A stretch of DNA of 33,484 nucleotides from Lutibacter sp. (GTDB lineage Bacteria; Bacteroidota; Bacteroidia; Flavobacteriales; Flavobacteriaceae), in NCBI RefSeq assembly GCF_021647475.1, contig NZ_JAKIUR010000034.1, forward strand, positions 1-33,484, in the 5' to 3' direction. Below the pieces are notes generated by a model. The model made no database searches, had not been told where the DNA came from, and saw nothing but the letters and a program-made list of their open reading frames with translations. Numbering within the stretch: position 1 is the first letter of the stretch; each line of letters opens with the position of its first letter. Below are positions 30,956 to 33,484 of this stretch, piece after piece. A program made the translations under genes and the position numbers.

Positions 30956-32725
30956 ATGTTTGAACCCGATGAATATATCTTTACCAAACTAGCTTATTAC
31001 TTTAAAAGGCGTAAACGTAAAAAGCAAGAAAGTAAAGTTAATGTGGTTAATTTAATTGATATAAAGTCAAGATTAACCATTTTTGCAAGAGCTATAACGG
31101 GCAACGCTATTGAAATATTTGAGGCGGAAAGAGAAGGCGGCTATAAAAATAATAACTTTTTTTTGCCATCTAAATTTTCTGAATTACCTACAATTGATGA
31201 AAATATATCTTTTTATTTATTCAGAATATTATACTTATCTATTCAAAAAAATTTAAATTTAAATTGGAACGATAATCAAGAACATGAATTGTTTGAATCT
31301 CAGCAAAAAGCAAGTGAAACTTCTTCAGAGGTTTTAGAAATGTTATTTGAACAATTTCCTATTACTAAAAAACAGCACAAAAAATTTATTCAATTTTATT
31401 CAGAAAATATAAAGAAAAACTCTGAAGCAGACTTCACGTTTATTTATGGGAAATGGATGCGTAATAATCCGGAAGAAGATTCGAAGAATAAACTTAAAAA
31501 TTTTACAGATAAAATAAAAAAAGGAAAAGAAGAAAAACCAAAAACTATTTTAAAATCAAAAGCAGTTGAAGAAATAATTTCAGTACAAGTTGATGAAAAA
31601 CAACGTGAAGATGCTACCACGCAACATCAATTTGAAAAAGTTGAAACCGCCGATGAGTTTGGTGGAAATTGGAGAGATATGGATGGTGATGACGATTTAA
31701 AAGATCACGAAAATGCTTTAGATGAATTAAATATGAAATATACCGTTCGTGTGGATGATGTTGCACACTCTGTATATCAGGCAGATTTTATTGAAAACAC
31801 AACAGTTTCGGAAAGTGCAGAAAGTGATAGTACCGGATATCATATTTTGTATGATGAATGGAACTATGCTAAACGAAGATATAAAGAAAATTTTTGTAAA
31901 CTATATCCAAAAACGTTGCTAAAAAGTGATAGTGCTTATTATAAAAAAACCATCACTAAAAATAAATCTACTCTAATTGGATTGCGTAAATTAATGGCTT
32001 CAGTTAATAATAAACTACAACAACAACGCAGACAAACACAAGGCGAAGAATTTGATATTGATGCCATAACCGATTTGTTTGTTGATGTACACTCTGGACA
32101 TACTCCTTCAGAAAAAATATATCTTTCTAAAAGAAAAAAAGAAAAAGATTTATCTATTTTATTATTGCTGGATATTAGTTTATCTAGTGATGGTTATGCA
32201 GGAGGAAATAGAGTTATTGATGTTGAAAAACAAGTTTCCATATTATTTGGCGAAATTTTAAATGAGTTTAATATAGATTTTTCAATAGATTGCTTTTACT
32301 CAAAAACAAGAAACCATTCAACATACATTACCATAAAAGATTTTGATGATGATTGGAATAAAGCAAAACTAAAAGTTGGTGCAGTTGAACCAAGTGGCTA
32401 TACACGAATTGGTGCAGCTTTACGACATTCAGGAGCTATGTTAGATAAACGCGATACTAAAAACAAATGGGTTATTTTAATTTCAGATGGTAAGCCAAAC
32501 GATTATGATAAATACGAAGGAAAATATGGAATAAATGATGTAAAACAAGCCTTACGAGAACTAAATGAACGCCAAATAAATTCGTATGCTTTAGCTATTG
32601 AAGCACAAGCTAAATATTATTTACCACAAATGTTTGGACAAAATCACTACCAAATTTTAACAACACCTGTAGAAATGTTGAAATCACTTGTAAAATTATA
32701 TGAGAAAATAAAATATCAATCTTAA
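30956..32725 (+). CDS. norD: NorD, von Willebrand factor A protein
   Basis: A 589-residue accessory protein of nitric oxide reductase that acts with the NorQ ATPase in activating NorB. The N-terminal half is charged and helical. The C-terminal vWA domain starts near residue 400 with the MIDAS motif DISLSS (Asp406, Ser408, Ser410), then the conserved Thr in SGYTRIGAALRH and the aspartate in LISDGKPND. It ends LVKLYEKIKYQS. The ATG at 30956 is 87 bases after norQ. No NorE or NorF gene follows; the next element is a dispersed repeat and an IS110 element. Confidence 0.92.
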   Translation: MFEPDEYIFTKLAYYFKRRKRKKQESKVNVVNLIDIKSRLTIFARAITGNAIEIFEAEREGGYKNNNFFLPSKFSELPTIDENISFYLFRILYLSIQKNLNLNWNDNQEHELFESQQKASETSSEVLEMLFEQFPITKKQHKKFIQFYSENIKKNSEADFTFIYGKWMRNNPEEDSKNKLKNFTDKIKKGKEEKPKTILKSKAVEEIISVQVDEKQREDATTQHQFEKVETADEFGGNWRDMDGDDDLKDHENALDELNMKYTVRVDDVAHSVYQADFIENTTVSESAESDSTGYHILYDEWNYAKRRYKENFCKLYPKTLLKSDSAYYKKTITKNKSTLIGLRKLMASVNNKLQQQRRQTQGEEFDIDAITDLFVDVHSGHTPSEKIYLSKRKKEKDLSILLLLDISLSSDGYAGGNRVIDVEKQVSILFGEILNEFNIDFSIDCFYSKTRNHSTYITIKDFDDDWNKAKLKVGAVEPSGYTRIGAALRHSGAMLDKRDTKNKWVILISDGKPNDYDKYEGKYGINDVKQALRELNERQINSYALAIEAQAKYYLPQMFGQNHYQILTTPVEMLKSLVKLYEKIKYQS

Positions 32726-32742
32726 AATAGAATGCTTTAAGT

Positions 32743-32796
32743 TTGTATATCCGTAATTAGTAATCATAAAAAACAACGTCATGCTGAGCCTGCCTG
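32743..32796. repeat. Dispersed REP-like repeat, left half only
   Basis: Begins TTGTATATCCGTAATTA (32743-32759), the flank also found at 5064, and continues to CGTCATGCTGAGCCTGCCTG (32777-32796). It then breaks off where the matching second half of the hairpin (CAGG...TTTCAGCATCTCAT) would be expected. The IS110 element lies immediately to the right. Confidence 0.65.
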
Positions 32797-33484
32797 TATT
32801 CTATGACAGTACCAAATAAAATTTCGTTTATTTAAGCAACAAATTTTAAAGTGTTCACATAGGGTGTTTGTCTATTAACAGCAGCAAAAGCTCTTGCCAT
32901 TAATTTACATCTAATAATGTTAATAGTACTCATTTTATTTTTTCCTTGTTCTACTCTTTTGTGATAATAGATTTTCATTTCTGGGTTATTTTGGATCGCA
33001 GATTTAGCACATAAATCAAAAAGGGATTTAAGTTTTTTATTAGCTAAGTTACTTACTTTAGTTCTTCCTCTTATGCTTGTTCCAGAAGCATTTGGAAATG
33101 GAGCAATTCCACAATAAGAGGCATATTTTCTCCATGTTTTAAATTTTGTAAAACCATTTGTAGTAACAATCATAAAAAGTGCAGTTTGATTACCAATACC
33201 TTTTACACTAACAACTAATTTATATTGCTGATTTAATTTTTGATTAGTCTTAATAATTTGTTTCATTTCCATCTCAATATTCTGAATTTGTTTTGTCAGA
33301 AATTTTATCGCTTTTTCTTGAGTTTCAAATAAGAGTTTATTCTCTTTTCTAATGTAAATTCTCTTTTGTTCCTTGATGATGGATTTATGTCCAGCTCTTT
33401 GTTTCACAAGACGCTCTCTTAATGTAAGGAGTCTTTTTATTTTACTAATAGCTATTGACGGCAACTTGGAAGGTTTGATTTCAT
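32797..33484 (-). mobile_element. IS110-family insertion sequence, partial (left boundary inferred)
   Basis: The IS110 transposase gene stops at 32832 on the minus strand and about 35 bases separate it from the point where the REP-like repeat breaks off. IS110-family elements have no long inverted repeats, so the end at about 32797 is an inference from repeat disruption. The 5' part, where a guide (bridge) RNA would be expected in many family members, lies outside the window. Confidence 0.6.
32832..33484 (-). CDS. IS110 family transposase, C-terminal part (start outside window)
   Basis: The frame is open from the window edge (residues EIKPSKLPSIAIS before the apparent TTG start), so the true start is beyond 33484. 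The visible 217 or so residues hold a coiled, basic linker followed by the transposase_20 (IS116/IS110/IS902) domain: SVKGIGNQTALFMIVTTNGF, then KTWRKYASYCGIAPFPNASG and TSIRGRTKVSNLANKKLKSL. The serine in NASGTSIRG is in the position of the catalytic Ser of IS110-type recombinases. The N-terminal DEDD/RuvC-like domain is not in view. No frameshift is seen, so the copy may be intact. Confidence 0.88.
   Translation of the reverse strand, partial: EIKPSKLPSIAISKIKRLLTLRERLVKQRAGHKSIIKEQKRIYIRKENKLLFETQEKAIKFLTKQIQNIEMEMKQIIKTNQKLNQQYKLVVSVKGIGNQTALFMIVTTNGFTKFKTWRKYASYCGIAPFPNASGTSIRGRTKVSNLANKKLKSLFDLCAKSAIQNNPEMKIYYHKRVEQGKNKMSTINIIRCKLMARAFAAVNRQTPYVNTLKFVA

Noticed and set aside
1..33484. 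tRNA, rRNA, CRISPR array or replication origin
   Set aside because: No cloverleaf with a recognisable T-arm, no rRNA segments, no regularly spaced repeats and no clustered DnaA boxes were seen by eye.

Overview
The window is AT-rich chromosomal DNA from a member of the Bacteroidota, most likely family Flavobacteriaceae. Four things support this: the Bacteroidota -7 promoter element TAnnTTTG lies upstream of most genes; Shine-Dalgarno sequences are scarce; the fused genes hpt-adk, secDF and ccsBA are typical of the group; and DUF6588, DUF456 and BlaI/M56-TonB genes are present. Genus cannot be resolved from the sequence alone. Most of the window is ordinary core genome, bounded at both edges by fragments of insertion sequences (ISAs1-like on the left, IS110 family on the right).

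Layout. 1-190: 3' end of an ISAs1-like transposase and half of a dispersed palindromic repeat. 188-2633: lysS, a candidate small RNA of about 100 nt with its own promoter and terminator (about 2015-2117), and a DUF456 membrane protein. 2690-5822: a BlaI-type repressor with three palindromic operators, overlapping an M56/BlaR1-like sensor that carries two TonB-C-like domains and a plug-like tail, then a dispersed repeat, a terminator and a small lipoprotein related to the TonB-like domains. 5824-11068 (minus strand): obgE, the hpt-adk fusion and secDF. 11236-14144 (plus strand): fhs, then a MarR regulator with an AhpD-fold protein. 14238-18379 (minus strand): mdh, a DUF6588 outer-membrane protein and gyrB. 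18686-21948 (plus strand): guaA and a LysM lipoprotein-like/periplasmic-binding protein. 22113-25788 (minus strand): a TPR membrane protein and ccsBA (System II cytochrome c maturation). 26167-32725 (plus strand): tryptophanase, an Rrf2 regulator with three clustered cysteines, and norC, norB, norQ and norD for respiratory or detoxifying nitric oxide reduction. 32743-33484: a truncated dispersed repeat and the C-terminal part of an IS110 transposase.

How the parts connect. The right third forms a plausible anaerobic/nitrosative module. NorC is a c-type cytochrome and needs the CcsBA haem-attachment machinery encoded close by. Both ccsBA and norC carry an FNR-type dyad (TGA-N6-TCA, core TGAT-N4-ATCA in norC) exactly 33 bp, centre to centre, upstream of a TAnnTTTG-like -7 element, which suggests co-regulation by a CRP/FNR-family protein encoded elsewhere. 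The Rrf2 protein between tnaA and norC is a candidate NO sensor. tnaA shares the regulatory region of ccsBA and is preceded by an aromatic-rich candidate leader peptide.

The most unusual items are the triple BlaI operator, the small RNA made of three 15-nt palindromes plus a terminator, the FNR-box geometry shared by ccsBA and norC, the tnaA leader ORF, and the IS110 end lying inside a dispersed REP-like palindrome.
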